DNA of 36,762 bases from CAYLKS01 sp964384205 [NCBI: uncultured bacterium] (GTDB taxonomy: Bacteria; JAGOEH01): positions 1 through 36,762 of the forward strand of contig CAYLKS010000031.1 in NCBI GenBank assembly GCA_964384205.1, read 5' to 3'. The notes beneath the pieces are model-generated. The model searched no databases. It was given only the letters and a program-made list of their open reading frames with translations, and had not been told where the DNA came from. Shown here piece after piece: positions 17,049 through 25,809 of this stretch (within the stretch, counting starts at the first letter, position 1; the number at the start of each line of letters is the position of its first letter). Made by a program: the position numbers and the translations under genes.

Positions 17049-17681
17049 TTATGTTTCTTTATCTGTATAAAATAGATAAATAGATAACAGAATAAAAATA
17101 GACGACAAAATTGTTTCTTTAAGAAAAGACCTATCTTTTATATTACTTCTAATCTCGGGTATTTCCGTTTTTATATAATCTAATGATTCTTTAGCAAGTG
17201 TATCACAACTGGCATCTTGCACTTTTATTATATTATCAATTGATTCATCATGATCTTTAATTTGAAAGTAAAAAAATAAATTACCACACCTTTTAAAATA
17301 ATCAAATTGATTAAAATAATTTTTTGATATAGCTTTATAGGAAACATATAATTCCATTATAGAAATAGAAATTGTTGGCAAATTACGATTCTTTGTCTCA
17401 AAAATCTTTATATTTTTTCCATTTAAATAATTTATAATAGTATTTCTCAGAAATATATAATTTTTCTCTTCAGAACTTTGAGGAAATTGTACACTATCCG
17501 AGTTTATTTTATCAATAACATGCGCCTTTTCTAACGAACTAATGATAAGATTTTGCATAAAAATATCATTTTTTATAACAGGTTTATCAGGATTAAAACT
17601 CACTTTTAAATTATAAGAACAAGAAAACATAAAAGATATTAAAAATAAAATAATCAATAATCTAAATCTTGCCATCGGCAT
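17049..17681 (-). CDS. Putative lipoprotein, unknown function
   Basis: A secreted lipoprotein of 211 residues from the ATG at 17681 (17675 is also possible). The signal peptide FRLLIILFLISFMFSC ends in a lipobox. The mature part has alternating helices and strands (for example LPTISISIMELYVSYKAI) and a C-terminal hydrophobic stretch (FLKETILSSIFILLSIYLFY), an unusual second membrane segment for a lipoprotein. The pattern of a conserved-looking strand pair after a gene-distal lipobox recalls small envelope proteins such as LptE-like or DUF4136-like lipoproteins, but I recognise no definite family. Its start overlaps the end of the previous lipoprotein gene by 28 bases, so the two are translated together. 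Confidence 0.65.
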   Translation of the reverse strand: MPMARFRLLIILFLISFMFSCSYNLKVSFNPDKPVIKNDIFMQNLIISSLEKAHVIDKINSDSVQFPQSSEEKNYIFLRNTIINYLNGKNIKIFETKNRNLPTISISIMELYVSYKAISKNYFNQFDYFKRCGNLFFYFQIKDHDESIDNIIKVQDASCDTLAKESLDYIKTEIPEIRSNIKDRSFLKETILSSIFILLSIYLFYTDKET

Positions 17682-18157
17682 ATTTTCCAATCTGTCTGAT
17701 ATTTTTTTAATGTAAATAACGCAAACCCATCTGCTACATAACGTGTTGTATTATAATAAACATTCAATTGGTACTGATACTTTAAATCGAACTGATTCTC
17801 ATCCACTTCTACTTTTGAAATTGGTATAAGCTTTAACTCAATATCACTGGCTTCTTGAAACATTTTTTTATGAATTCTTTCCTCTGTAACTTTATCCCAC
17901 CAATTTTGACTTAACATAAAATAAGCCTGATCTTCATCTCGTAAAACAAATATAAAATCTTCAGAGAGACAATTTAAATAGTCTTCTAAAACTTTTTGAG
18001 AATAAGCTTGTTGGAGATTCTGAATAACATTTTCTGGTGTATTTTTTTGTTTAGAAATATTTTCATTTATATTTTTTCTATCGGGAGAAAAAGGATTCCA
18101 TACATTGCAATAAATAAAAATTGTCAGAAATAATAACAATAATTTAATTTTTCTCAT
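17654..18157 (-). CDS. Putative lipoprotein with NTF2-like domain
   Basis: The start is the ATG at 18157 (a TTG 12 codons earlier is less likely). The 167-residue product begins with a lipoprotein-type signal (KLLLLFLTIFIYC). The mature part reads like an NTF2/SnoaL-like cone: helices NVIQNLQQAYSQKVLEDYLNCLSEDFIF, a short helical segment with W-D-x-x-T-E, then beta strands ending in GFALFTLKKYQTDWKICRWQDLDY, the typical final strand pair. NTF2-like lipoproteins usually bind or sense small ligands or act as structural proteins. No catalytic residues can be named. It sits 52 bases after the heptose enzyme gene and overlaps the next lipoprotein gene. Confidence 0.65.
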   Translation of the reverse strand: MRKIKLLLLFLTIFIYCNVWNPFSPDRKNINENISKQKNTPENVIQNLQQAYSQKVLEDYLNCLSEDFIFVLRDEDQAYFMLSQNWWDKVTEERIHKKMFQEASDIELKLIPISKVEVDENQFDLKYQYQLNVYYNTTRYVADGFALFTLKKYQTDWKICRWQDLDY

Positions 18158-18209
18158 CAATTTTAATAAAATATAAATAAGATGAAAAATCAAGTTTTTA
18201 TTTTAGATA

Positions 18210-19298
18210 CTACTTTCGTTCAATTGATAATATCAATTGTGCGGCATCTTTTAAATCATTTACAATGTAATCTGGCTCTACATCATAAACTTTATCTTTT
18301 CCAGCATGGCCTGTTTTTACTAAAATACTTTTTATCCCAGCATTTTTAGCTGTCATTATATCAACTGTCTTATCACCTATAAAAAAACTGTTCTTCAAAT
18401 CTATATTTAATTCATCTTTTGCTCTCTCTATAAAACCAATTTTAGGTTTCCTACAATTGCAATTATCATTAATACTATGAGGACAAAAATAGATTCTATC
18501 TATAATAACATTATATGGGGCAAGTGCTTTAAACATTGCTTTATTTACCTTAAAAAAATCTTCTACTGTAAAATATCCCAGCCCAATACCAGCCTGATTT
18601 GTTATTATTATTAGATAATATCCCATATCCTGCAATTGCTTTAATCCTTCTCCAGCATTTTTGATTAATTTAAATTTTTTCGGATCATGGAGATATTCTA
18701 TTTCTTCATTTATAGTGCCATCTCTATCAAGAAAAATAGCGGGTTTAGGCTTTAGTTTATTTAGTTTGAAATATCCAGTTTTTTCTTTTTCATCATAAAT
18801 AAAATTTTGTTTGGCAACATCTCCAATCTCTAAAATTTTTTCAATAATCTTTGTTGTTGAAATATCATAAGAAATTTTTATGATTTTAACTTCTCCGCCA
18901 TATTTTTCCACTATTTCAGCTGATGTTAACTGTTCTTTTTTATAATCACCTGCTTTGAAATAAAAATGAGGCTTTAATATTTCTATATTTTTTTTATTTC
19001 TTCTCTCATCAAAAAGAAACACAAAATCTACCATTTCTAAAGCAGCAATTGTAATTAATCTATATTTTTCATTTATAATTGGCCTATTTTCACCCTTATA
19101 TTTTTTTACAGAATTATCAGAATTAAGCCCAACAACAAGGACATCACAACTTTTTTTTGCTTGCTGTAAAAAGTCAATATGCCCAGCATGTATAATATCA
19201 AAAACACCTGAGGTAAAACCTATTTTCTTACCTTTTATTTTAAAATTGTCTAATAAAATTTTTAATTCATCTCTGGTTTGTATTTTATCCTTAAACAT
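18210..19298 (-). CDS. Fused heptose-1-phosphate adenylyltransferase / GmhB heptose-bisphosphate phosphatase
   Basis: The start is the ATG at 19298, five bases after AAAAGGA. The 362-residue protein joins two enzymes. Residues 1-160 are a cytidylyltransferase-fold nucleotidyltransferase of the RfaE2/HldE C-terminal type ([10 protein letters not shown] with HxGH at 37-40, [14 protein letters not shown]). Residues 185-362 are a HAD phosphatase of the GmhB type (catalytic D191-x-D193-[14 protein letters not shown], zinc motif [32 protein letters not shown]). Together they catalyse dephosphorylation of heptose-1,7-bisphosphate and activation to ADP-heptose, consecutive last steps before the epimerase, for LPS core. 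The usual HldE partner, a PfkB kinase, is absent from the polypeptide. The start overlaps the symporter stop by eight bases. Confidence 0.9.
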   Translation of the reverse strand: MFKDKIQTRDELKILLDNFKIKGKKIGFTSGVFDIIHAGHIDFLQQAKKSCDVLVVGLNSDNSVKKYKGENRPIINEKYRLITIAALEMVDFVFLFDERRNKKNIEILKPHFYFKAGDYKKEQLTSAEIVEKYGGEVKIIKISYDISTTKIIEKILEIGDVAKQNFIYDEKEKTGYFKLNKLKPKPAIFLDRDGTINEEIEYLHDPKKFKLIKNAGEGLKQLQDMGYYLIIITNQAGIGLGYFTVEDFFKVNKAMFKALAPYNVIIDRIYFCPHSINDNCNCRKPKIGFIERAKDELNIDLKNSFFIGDKTVDIMTAKNAGIKSILVKTGHAGKDKVYDVEPDYIVNDLKDAAQLILSIERK

Positions 19299-20643
19299 TA
19301 TAATCCTTTTCATAAGATTCTGTAACTTTTTTTATTACATAAGACAAACCAATTAGTCCAATAAGATTAGGAAACGCCATAAGACCATTCATAATATCAG
19401 CAAATGTCCATACAGTTTTTAGTTCAGAAACAGCTCCAAAATAAATTAAAATTACAAATAATATTCTATACGGTAAAATAAATTTTTCTCCTAAAAGATA
19501 TTCAATTGATTTTTCACCATAATAACTCCAACCAAGCAAAGTGGAATAAGCGAACAAAATTAAACCAATAGAAACTATATATCCTCCTATATTAATTGAA
19601 TGAAAAAGTTGTTCTAATCCCTGCTGGAAAGCCACAGATGTCAATGCTGCTCCCGTAAGCTCAGAATTCCAATTATTAGTAATAACAATTACCAGCCCAG
19701 TTAACGTGCAAACGACAATTGTATCAATAAAAGTTTGAGTCATAGAGACCAGAGCTTGAGTAACAGGATGATTTGTTTTTGCAGCAGCTGCTGCAATAGG
19801 AGAACTTCCAAGTCCTGATTCATTAGAAAAAATCCCACGCGCTACCCCTGATTGGATTGTTTTCATTAAAGTAAAACCTACCACTCCACCTGTTGCAGCT
19901 TTAGGCGAAAATGCGCTAACTAATATAAGTTTTATTGCTGGCAACAAATTATCAATTCTAAATAAAATAACTAATAAAGCTCCTCCAATATAAAATAATA
20001 TCATAATAGGGACAATAGCTGATGTAACCTTACCAATAGATTTAATCCCACCTATTATAACCAAAAATGTAGCAAAAGCTAAAATAACTCCTGAAAAATT
20101 ATTAGGCACATGAAATGTCTGCGCTAATGCTTGCGCAACAGAGTTAGATTGCACCATATTTCCTATACCGAAGGAAGCTATAAAGGCAAATATAGCAAAC
20201 AATGTTCCAAGTACAGGCAAATTCAATCCGTATTTTAAATAATACATTGGCCCACCAGCCATTTGCCCATTTTTATCTTTAATTCTATATTTTACAGCAA
20301 GAACAGCTTCTGCATATTTTGTAGCCATACCCAGAAAACCTGTAATCCACATCCATACAAGTGCTCCGGGGCCTCCCAGAGTTATAGCTGTCGCAACTCC
20401 TGCTATATTTCCTGTGCCCACAGTCGCAGATAAAGCTGTCATAAGTGCTTCAAAATGTGAAATATCTCCTTGACTATCAGGTTCTTTTTCTTTTCTTTTT
20501 ATAAAGGCAAGATATAAGGCATGAAATAAACCTTTTATCTGAATTCCTTTTAACAATATTGTAAGATATAATCCTGTACCTAATAACAAAATAATTAACG
20601 GTAACCCCCAGATTAAATCTCGAATTTGATTCAATAAATCCAT
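19291..20643 (-). CDS. Alanine/glycine:cation symporter, AGCS family
   Basis: A polytopic inner-membrane protein of 450 residues with roughly ten or eleven hydrophobic helices and the AGCS signatures: [18 protein letters not shown] near residue 70, [11 protein letters not shown], and [21 protein letters not shown]. Members import alanine or glycine with Na+ (or H+). The ATG at 20643 follows GGGGGAG. In the operon it lies between a methyltransferase and the heptose enzyme. With a MarR-type gene at the head, substrate-responsive control is plausible but unproven. Amino-acid uptake fits the fermentative genes further right. Confidence 0.94.
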   Translation of the reverse strand: MDLLNQIRDLIWGLPLIILLLGTGLYLTILLKGIQIKGLFHALYLAFIKRKEKEPDSQGDISHFEALMTALSATVGTGNIAGVATAITLGGPGALVWMWITGFLGMATKYAEAVLAVKYRIKDKNGQMAGGPMYYLKYGLNLPVLGTLFAIFAFIASFGIGNMVQSNSVAQALAQTFHVPNNFSGVILAFATFLVIIGGIKSIGKVTSAIVPIMILFYIGGALLVILFRIDNLLPAIKLILVSAFSPKAATGGVVGFTLMKTIQSGVARGIFSNESGLGSSPIAAAAAKTNHPVTQALVSMTQTFIDTIVVCTLTGLVIVITNNWNSELTGAALTSVAFQQGLEQLFHSINIGGYIVSIGLILFAYSTLLGWSYYGEKSIEYLLGEKFILPYRILFVILIYFGAVSELKTVWTFADIMNGLMAFPNLIGLIGLSYVIKKVTESYEKDYNV

Positions 20644-20660
20644 TATTCTCCCCCTATTTT

Positions 20661-21341
20661 TTATAACAAAGATTGAAAAATATGAATAATAATTGTTTGA
20701 TTAATATGCTTATCTACAAATTTTTCTTTTACTATTTTAACCTGCTTAAAATATTTACTTAAATTTTGCAAAAAATTTATACTGACAGTTCTCCCTGGTT
20801 CTGTTAAAATCAAACACCCTTCTTTTTTTAAATTATTAAGCAATATATTCTTAATACCATAAAAATTAGATTGCTCATAAATAATATCCGCTCCAATAAT
20901 TAAATCAAAATTTTTATTTAATGAAAAAAAGTTCCAATCCATATTAATAAACTGAACATTATCTAAAGGAATTAAATTTTCTAAAAAATTCAATTTTGCA
21001 AAAAACAATGCTTCTACTTGATAATCGACCAATGTTATATTTTTACAGGATGTTGCTATAGGAAGAGAAGATACCCCAACTCCACAACCCAAATCAAGAA
21101 CATCCTTTTTGTTAAATAAGTCTTTATTTTTTAATAAAAATTTTATTAATGCAATAGAAGAAGGCCACACATACCCCCAATAAGGCATTATACCGGATTC
21201 AGTATATCGTTCTATTAAATCATCTATTTTATCAGGAATCCAATATTTATAAAAAATATTATACTTTTTTAAATCATTAAGGAATACTTTTGAATAATTT
21301 TTTCCAATATATGTTAAAAGTTCAACATATTTCGTAGGCAT
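20661..21341 (-). CDS. Class I SAM-dependent methyltransferase (protein-lysine MTase-like)
   Basis: A 226-residue Rossmann-fold methyltransferase. Motif [10 protein letters not shown] is at residues 81-89, an acidic residue ends the second strand (ITLVDYQ), and [11 protein letters not shown] occupies the motif IV position. The N-terminal [13 protein letters not shown], where W precedes the AdoMet site, resembles the METTL/ETF-beta lysine methyltransferase and PrmA-like group. A protein-lysine or protein N-methyl target is therefore more likely than a small molecule, but this is an inference. Its ATG shares one base with the marR stop (TAATG), indicating translational coupling. The symporter follows after 17 bases. 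Confidence 0.8.
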   Translation of the reverse strand: MPTKYVELLTYIGKNYSKVFLNDLKKYNIFYKYWIPDKIDDLIERYTESGIMPYWGYVWPSSIALIKFLLKNKDLFNKKDVLDLGCGVGVSSLPIATSCKNITLVDYQVEALFFAKLNFLENLIPLDNVQFINMDWNFFSLNKNFDLIIGADIIYEQSNFYGIKNILLNNLKKEGCLILTEPGRTVSINFLQNLSKYFKQVKIVKEKFVDKHINQTIIIHIFQSLL

Positions 21342-21772
21342 TAAATATCTAAATTTATTTTATTTAACGATTCAGATACACTTTTTAAGTCTTTTATTAA
21401 TGAAGGTTTTAAATCATCTGGAATTTTAGACCAAATGCCATTCCATAAATTATCACAAGATTCTGTCAATTCATTATAGACTTTTGCCCCATCTTCTGTT
21501 AATTTTAGTAAAATTACACGTCTATCATCTTCACATATTTGTCTTGTAATAAAGCCTTTGTTAACAAGAGAATCTATTAATCTTGTAATTCTTGATTCCG
21601 CTAATTCCATTCTTTTTGCAAGGTCTTTCATTTTTATCATTTCATCAACTGAAGAAAATGCTTTTATAGAACGAGATTCTACCAATGTTAACTTATATTT
21701 TTTTGCAATATTGGCTTCATATTTCATACACTTGTCATTGATTTCTCTAAAAAGTTTTCCTAATTCTTCCAT
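21341..21772 (-). CDS. MarR-family transcriptional regulator
   Basis: A 143-residue winged-helix repressor-type protein, normal for MarR. An N-terminal dimerisation helix is followed by the HTH (VDEMIKMKDLAKRMELAESRITRLIDSLVNKGFITRQ) and a wing with CEDDRRVILLKLTEDG, where the DxR of the wing is conserved. A C-terminal dimerisation helix closes the protein. Such proteins usually repress their own operon and respond to small ligands. The gene heads the run methyltransferase-symporter-heptose enzyme-lipoproteins-DUF99, which are therefore its obvious candidate targets. The ATG at 21772 follows TTTGGAGTG. No clear palindromic operator is visible in the 73 bases up to the tRNA gene. Confidence 0.92.
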   Translation of the reverse strand: MEELGKLFREINDKCMKYEANIAKKYKLTLVESRSIKAFSSVDEMIKMKDLAKRMELAESRITRLIDSLVNKGFITRQICEDDRRVILLKLTEDGAKVYNELTESCDNLWNGIWSKIPDDLKPSLIKDLKSVSESLNKINLDI

Positions 21773-21845
21773 AGACTCACTCCAAATTTAAAATTTTTCT
21801 CATTTTTATTGACATAATTATTATTTTTTTTTACATTGCAAAAAA

Positions 21846-21930
21846 CTGCCGAAGAGGGGACTCGAACCCCTACTCACTAATGTGAACTGGACCCTGAACC
21901 CAGCGTGTCTACCAATTCCACCACTTCGGC
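21846..21930 (-). tRNA. tRNA-Leu, anticodon CAG
   Basis: On the minus strand the 85 bases fold as a class II tRNA. The acceptor stem is GCCGAAG/CTTCGGC with discriminator A. The D-arm segment is GGAATTGGTAGAC, the anticodon stem-loop is CTGGG TTCAGGG TCCAG (anticodon CAG), there is a long variable arm, and the T arm is AGGGG TTCGAGT CCCCT. It reads CUG. No CCA is encoded. It lies 73 bases upstream of marR on the same strand. Confidence 0.96.
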
Positions 21931-21943
21931 ATAATTATTCAAA

Positions 21944-21972
21944 ATATTAATATGGAAGATAAAAAATGTCAA
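21944..21972 (-). promoter_or_regulatory. Candidate promoter of tRNA-Leu(CAG)
   Basis: Minus-strand TTGACA (21967-21972), 17 bases, then TAATAT (21944-21949). The mature tRNA begins 14 bases downstream at 21930, as for the other leucine tRNA in this window. Confidence 0.5.
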
Positions 21973-22014
21973 TAGCAATAATTAATTTTTCTTAAATAAA
22001 AAAGAAGGTTTTTT

Positions 22015-22485
22015 ATGGAAAACAATGGAGAAGAAAAAAAAATCATTCTGAAAAATAAAAAAGCCTATTTTGATTATACAATTTTAGAAACTTATGAAGC
22101 AGGTGTTGAACTAAAAGGCACAGAAATAAAATCAATCAGACAAGGCCGTACCAGTTTTAAAGACAGTTATATAGATGCTCGTAAAGGAGAACTTTATGTT
22201 ATAAATTGGAATATTTCTCCTTATGAAAAAGGTGGCTATACCAACCACGATCCTGAAAGGCCAAAAAAATTATTATTACACAAAAAAGAAATAAAACGTC
22301 TAATTGGCAAAATTTCCCAAAAAGGCTTGACATTAATTCCTTTGTCTATATATTTAAAAGGTAAGTATCTTAAAATGGAGATAGCGCTTGCTACTGGTAA
22401 GAAAAAATTTGACAAAAGGGAAGTTTTAGCAAAAAGAGATGCTCAAAGAGAAATGGAAAGAGCTCTTAAGAGACATTATCATTAA
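22015..22485 (+). CDS. smpB: SsrA-binding protein SmpB
   Basis: SmpB binds tmRNA and brings it to ribosomes stalled on broken mRNAs (trans-translation). The 156-residue protein matches along its length: KKAYFDYTILETYEAGVELKGTEIKSIRQGRTSFKDSY, then YVINWNISPYEKGGYTNHDPERPKKLLLHKKEI, and the basic tail KKKFDKREVLAKRDAQREMERALKRH, which becomes helical in the ribosomal mRNA channel. The AGAAGG ribosome site precedes the ATG. The tmRNA gene itself is not in the window. It is the first gene of a dense plus-strand run, and the amidase gene begins inside its 3' end. Confidence 0.97.
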   Translation: MENNGEEKKIILKNKKAYFDYTILETYEAGVELKGTEIKSIRQGRTSFKDSYIDARKGELYVINWNISPYEKGGYTNHDPERPKKLLLHKKEIKRLIGKISQKGLTLIPLSIYLKGKYLKMEIALATGKKKFDKREVLAKRDAQREMERALKRHYH

Positions 22486-23971
22486 GAGCCTTTTCTTATT
22501 TTTAATTAGTCAAAATTCTTTTGCTTTTATTAAACCTGACTCTATAAAAGTTATAAAAGATAAGAGCGTCTTTAATAGAATTCTGACAATAAATGTCAAT
22601 GGTACTCAATATCTCTCTGTGGGTGATCTATTAGATTGTTTTTATTTTAATAAAAAAATTACTTCTACTAACCACAAAATTATTTATTCTATACAAGATA
22701 ATTCTATAATAGCATCTCCTTATACTAATTTTTTTAAATTTAATAATTCTATATATCAAACATCCAATTTAACACTTTTCTATAAAAATAATATCTTTTT
22801 TGCCAAAAATGACTTCCTGAAATTATTAAATATTTTAGCAAAATATTTTAATTTTACTTTTGAATTTACAGATAGCCTATTGAATATAAATATAGGCAAA
22901 CTTACTTCAGGACAATTAATTCTAAAAGATATTTATATCCAAAAAAGATTAAATGGTTCTATCATCTATATAAATACAAATAATATTATTAAGGAAGGTA
23001 AAAATTTTGATTATTATTTTAATGAAGGTTACTGGCTTTATATTGATTTTGTTAAACCAGAAATAGAATTTGACACTTCTTTAGTAAAGCAAAAATTACT
23101 CGATAATTCATTTATAAAACAAATAAGTTTTACAGAATTTGATAGCTCGACACAAATCGCTTTCAATTTTACTGTTACCTCTGAAAATATTAAACTAAAA
23201 ACAGATTCTTCAGGAAATTTATTAATCATAGTCAGACAAACAAAAAATAATAAAAATAGTAGTATCCTGAATTCTCATGGTGATATAAAAAATATTATAA
23301 TAGACCCAGGACATGGAGGTAAAGATCCCGGAGCAATCGGTAAATTTGGAACAAAAGAAAAAGATATTGTTTTAGACATTGCATTAATGTTATATGACAT
23401 GTTAAAAGAAAATCCTTCTTTTAATCCTATCCTAACTCGAGATAAAGATATTTATATTCCTTTAGATAAAAGACGTCAGATTGCAAATTCCCAAAAAGGG
23501 GATCTATTTATAAGCCTACATTGTAATAGCACCAGGAATAACAGAAGTAAAGCCAGCGGCATAGAAATTTATTTTTTAAGTTATGCAAAAAACAAGGAAG
23601 CAAAAGAAACCGCAAAATTAGAAAATAGTGTTATATTATATGATTCTAAAAAACTTGAATCTGAAGACCCATTAAAAAATATAGTCTTTGATATGCTACA
23701 TAATTCATATCTACGGGAAAGTCAAATTTTTGCTGATATTCTTTTAAATGAAATGGATAAATCTCTCCCTACCATTGCCAGAAAAGTTGATCAGGCAGGT
23801 TTTTTAGTACTAAAAGGACTTTATATGCCGGGGATTTTAGTAGAAACTGGTTTTCTATCAAACAAAAAAGAAGAAATGTTATTAAAAAATCCGGAATATA
23901 AGAAAAAAATTGCAATTTCATTATATAATGGTATATTAGAATTTGTAAATAAAATTGAAAATAAAACTTAA
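22439..23971 (+). CDS. N-acetylmuramoyl-L-alanine amidase (Amidase_3)
   Basis: A 510-residue peptidoglycan hydrolase. An N-terminal hydrophobic stretch (IIIKSLFLFLISQNSFA) acts as signal. About 230 residues of beta-rich sequence follow, reminiscent of a copper-amine-oxidase-N/AMIN-type targeting region. The C-terminal Amidase_3 catalytic domain runs from about residue 284, with zinc ligands in IIDPGHGGKDPGA and GTKEKD, SLHCNS, and a final LVETGFLSNKKE containing the catalytic Glu. It cleaves the amide between muramic acid and the stem peptide, acting in daughter-cell separation or wall turnover. The ATG lies 47 bases inside smpB; no better start is present before the signal peptide. No SH3 or LysM domain is present. 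Confidence 0.9.
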   Translation: MLKEKWKELLRDIIIKSLFLFLISQNSFAFIKPDSIKVIKDKSVFNRILTINVNGTQYLSVGDLLDCFYFNKKITSTNHKIIYSIQDNSIIASPYTNFFKFNNSIYQTSNLTLFYKNNIFFAKNDFLKLLNILAKYFNFTFEFTDSLLNINIGKLTSGQLILKDIYIQKRLNGSIIYINTNNIIKEGKNFDYYFNEGYWLYIDFVKPEIEFDTSLVKQKLLDNSFIKQISFTEFDSSTQIAFNFTVTSENIKLKTDSSGNLLIIVRQTKNNKNSSILNSHGDIKNIIIDPGHGGKDPGAIGKFGTKEKDIVLDIALMLYDMLKENPSFNPILTRDKDIYIPLDKRRQIANSQKGDLFISLHCNSTRNNRSKASGIEIYFLSYAKNKEAKETAKLENSVILYDSKKLESEDPLKNIVFDMLHNSYLRESQIFADILLNEMDKSLPTIARKVDQAGFLVLKGLYMPGILVETGFLSNKKEEMLLKNPEYKKKIAISLYNGILEFVNKIENKT

Positions 23972-23987
23972 TTTAGGAGTTGCCCAA

Positions 23988-24782
23988 TTGTGTGATATTT
24001 GTAATAATTCAGGATATATTTATGAAAATTTGCCGGATGGTTCCAGAGGCATAAGGCTTTGTGATTGTGTATTATCTAATTGTAAATGCAATAAAGAATA
24101 TCCATACTTATATCTGGACGGTGATAAATTAAAAAAATGTTATTGTGCTCCTTTTAGATTAAAATTTGAAAAAGTAAAATATGCTTTTAGTAATTCAGGA
24201 TTGCCCAAAAAATTCTATCTTAAATTTCTTGATGATTTCAGTACTAAAACAGAATCAGGCAACGAAGATACTGAATTAAATAAACTAAGAGGCATTGCTG
24301 CCACATATATTGAAAAATACAACAAAAATAATCCGAGGGGAATGTTATTTTATGGAAATAGTGGAAATGGCAAAACTCTATTAGCAGCTATTATCTTAAA
24401 TGAATTAATCTTTCAAAAAGCAATAAATGGTAAATTTGTTAGCATAAGCTTTTCATTCTTTAATAAATTAAGGGAAACTTATAATTCTTTAAGTGAAGAT
24501 TATGGTCAGGCAATGACAATATTAGATGATTTAATTAAAACTGATTTATTAATATTAGATGATTTTGGAATTCAAAGAAATACACCATGGGAGCTTGAAA
24601 TGCTATATAATTTAATAGATAGACGTTATGAAGAAGAAGCTCCAATCATAATAACTACTAATAATAAACCTGAAGATTTCAAAGGTATCTATTATAATAG
24701 AATTTACTCAAGAATTTTAGAAATGTGTAGGATGATAGAATTTAACGTTCCAGATTATAGAGAAAGATATGCTATAAAATAG
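23988..24782 (+). CDS. DnaC-like AAA+ ATPase with N-terminal cysteine cluster
   Basis: The start I prefer is the TTG at 23988, preceded by TTAGGAG at correct spacing; no ATG fits. The 264-residue protein opens with a cysteine-rich segment (CDICNNSGYI, CDCVLSNCKCN, KCYCAPF) that probably binds zinc. It continues into a DnaC/IstB-type AAA+ domain: Walker A FYGNSGNGKT, Walker B LLILDDFGIQ, sensor 1 IIITTNNKPEDF and an arginine-finger region NRIYSRILEMCRMIEF. Relatives load the replicative helicase DnaB or regulate transposition. There is no transposase or phage gene nearby, so a chromosomal helicase-loader role is the likely reading. Its place between amidase and RNase PH is not informative. Confidence 0.85.
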   Translation: MCDICNNSGYIYENLPDGSRGIRLCDCVLSNCKCNKEYPYLYLDGDKLKKCYCAPFRLKFEKVKYAFSNSGLPKKFYLKFLDDFSTKTESGNEDTELNKLRGIAATYIEKYNKNNPRGMLFYGNSGNGKTLLAAIILNELIFQKAINGKFVSISFSFFNKLRETYNSLSEDYGQAMTILDDLIKTDLLILDDFGIQRNTPWELEMLYNLIDRRYEEEAPIIITTNNKPEDFKGIYYNRIYSRILEMCRMIEFNVPDYRERYAIK

Positions 24783-24794
24783 GAGAAATTTATT

Positions 24795-25511
24795 ATGAGA
24801 ATTGATGGGAGGGAAAACAATCAATTAAGGCCAATTAATTTTGAATTAGATTATCTTAAATTTGCAAAAAGTTCTGCATTAGTCAGTTATGGAGATACAA
24901 AAGTTATAGTAACAGCAAGTGTAGAAGAAGGAGTTCCGCCATTTCTGGAGCCAGAGGTATCTGGATGGATTACAGCAGAATATGGCATGTTACCAGCAAG
25001 TTGTTCATCAAACAGAATTAAACGACCTGGAAAAACATCATCTGACGGCCGTACTAAAGAAATACAGAGGCTAATAGGGAGAAGTTTAAGAACTGTGATA
25101 GATCTTGAATCAATGCCTGGAATTACAGTTATTATTGATTGTGATGTCATTCAAGGAGATGGCGGTACAAGGACTGCGAGTATTTCGGGGGCGTCATTTG
25201 TTTGTTATGATTTATTTGAAAAACTAAAAAAGGAGGGGCTATTAGAAAAAAATCCTCTAAAAGAATTGATCGGTTCTGTAAGTGTTGGAATTGTTGAAAA
25301 TGAATATTTATTGGATTTATGTTATGAAGAAGATTTTAAAGCGGATGTTGATATGAATGTTGTTATGACTGAATCAGGAAAATTCGTTGAAATAATGGCT
25401 TCTGGTGAAAAAAACTCTTTTTCAAAAAATGATTTTTTTGAATTATTAAATCTGGCTGAAAATGGAATTAATAATATAATTAATTTGCAAAAGAAAATTC
25501 TTTCATTATAA
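24795..25511 (+). CDS. rph: Ribonuclease PH
   Basis: A phosphate-dependent 3'-5' exoribonuclease that trims tRNA precursors, of normal length (238 residues). It starts RIDGRENNQLRPI, then shows SALVSYGDTKVIVTASVEEGVPPFL, WITAEYGMLPASCSSNR, the catalytic-ring segment GRTKEIQRLIGRSLRTVIDL, and the metal-site motif DCDVIQGDGGTRTASISGA. These all match bacterial RNase PH. Since neither tRNA gene in this window encodes CCA, trimming back to the discriminator base and CCA addition are both needed. The gene is 12 bases after the DnaC-like gene, with a TAGGAG ribosome site, and 13 bases before korD. Confidence 0.96.
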   Translation: MRIDGRENNQLRPINFELDYLKFAKSSALVSYGDTKVIVTASVEEGVPPFLEPEVSGWITAEYGMLPASCSSNRIKRPGKTSSDGRTKEIQRLIGRSLRTVIDLESMPGITVIIDCDVIQGDGGTRTASISGASFVCYDLFEKLKKEGLLEKNPLKELIGSVSVGIVENEYLLDLCYEEDFKADVDMNVVMTESGKFVEIMASGEKNSFSKNDFFELLNLAENGINNIINLQKKILSL

Positions 25512-25524
25512 GAGGAGAATCTAT

Positions 25525-25797
25525 ATGGCAAACAAAACAAAAGAAAGTATCACCAAAGAGACTCACAAAGAGCTTTTATATGAAAGTGATACTATCTATA
25601 TATATAAACAGTGGTGTAAAGGCTGTGGGATCTGTGTTGCCTTTTGTCCAAAACATGTATTGGCACTAGGACCTGATGGTAAAGTATATATTAAAAATCC
25701 AGATGATTGTATTGCATGTGGTATGTGTGATCTTCGTTGCCCTGATTTTGCTATTACTGGTTTAAGAAAAGATAAATCTGGAAAAAAACAATTTTAA
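25525..25797 (+). CDS. korD: 2-oxoacid:ferredoxin oxidoreductase, delta (ferredoxin-like) subunit
   Basis: A 90-residue protein with two complete CxxCxxCxxxCP motifs (CKGCGICVAFCP and CIACGMCDLRCP), thus two [4Fe-4S] clusters that carry electrons from the thiamine-dependent catalytic core to ferredoxin. It is the first of four adjacent subunit genes in the order delta, alpha, beta, gamma. A short charged N-terminal extension (about 20 residues) precedes the clusters. The ATG follows GAGGAG. With the three following genes it forms the 2-oxoglutarate- or branched-chain-2-oxoacid-type enzyme. Confidence 0.93.
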   Translation: MANKTKESITKETHKELLYESDTIYIYKQWCKGCGICVAFCPKHVLALGPDGKVYIKNPDDCIACGMCDLRCPDFAITGLRKDKSGKKQF

Positions 25798-25809
25798 GGA
25801 GAAGGTATT

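Noticed and set aside
23988-24782. IstB-type transposition helper of an IS21-like element
   Set aside because: No adjacent transposase and no terminal inverted repeats; the cysteine-rich N-terminus and housekeeping neighbours favour a chromosomal helicase-loader type protein.
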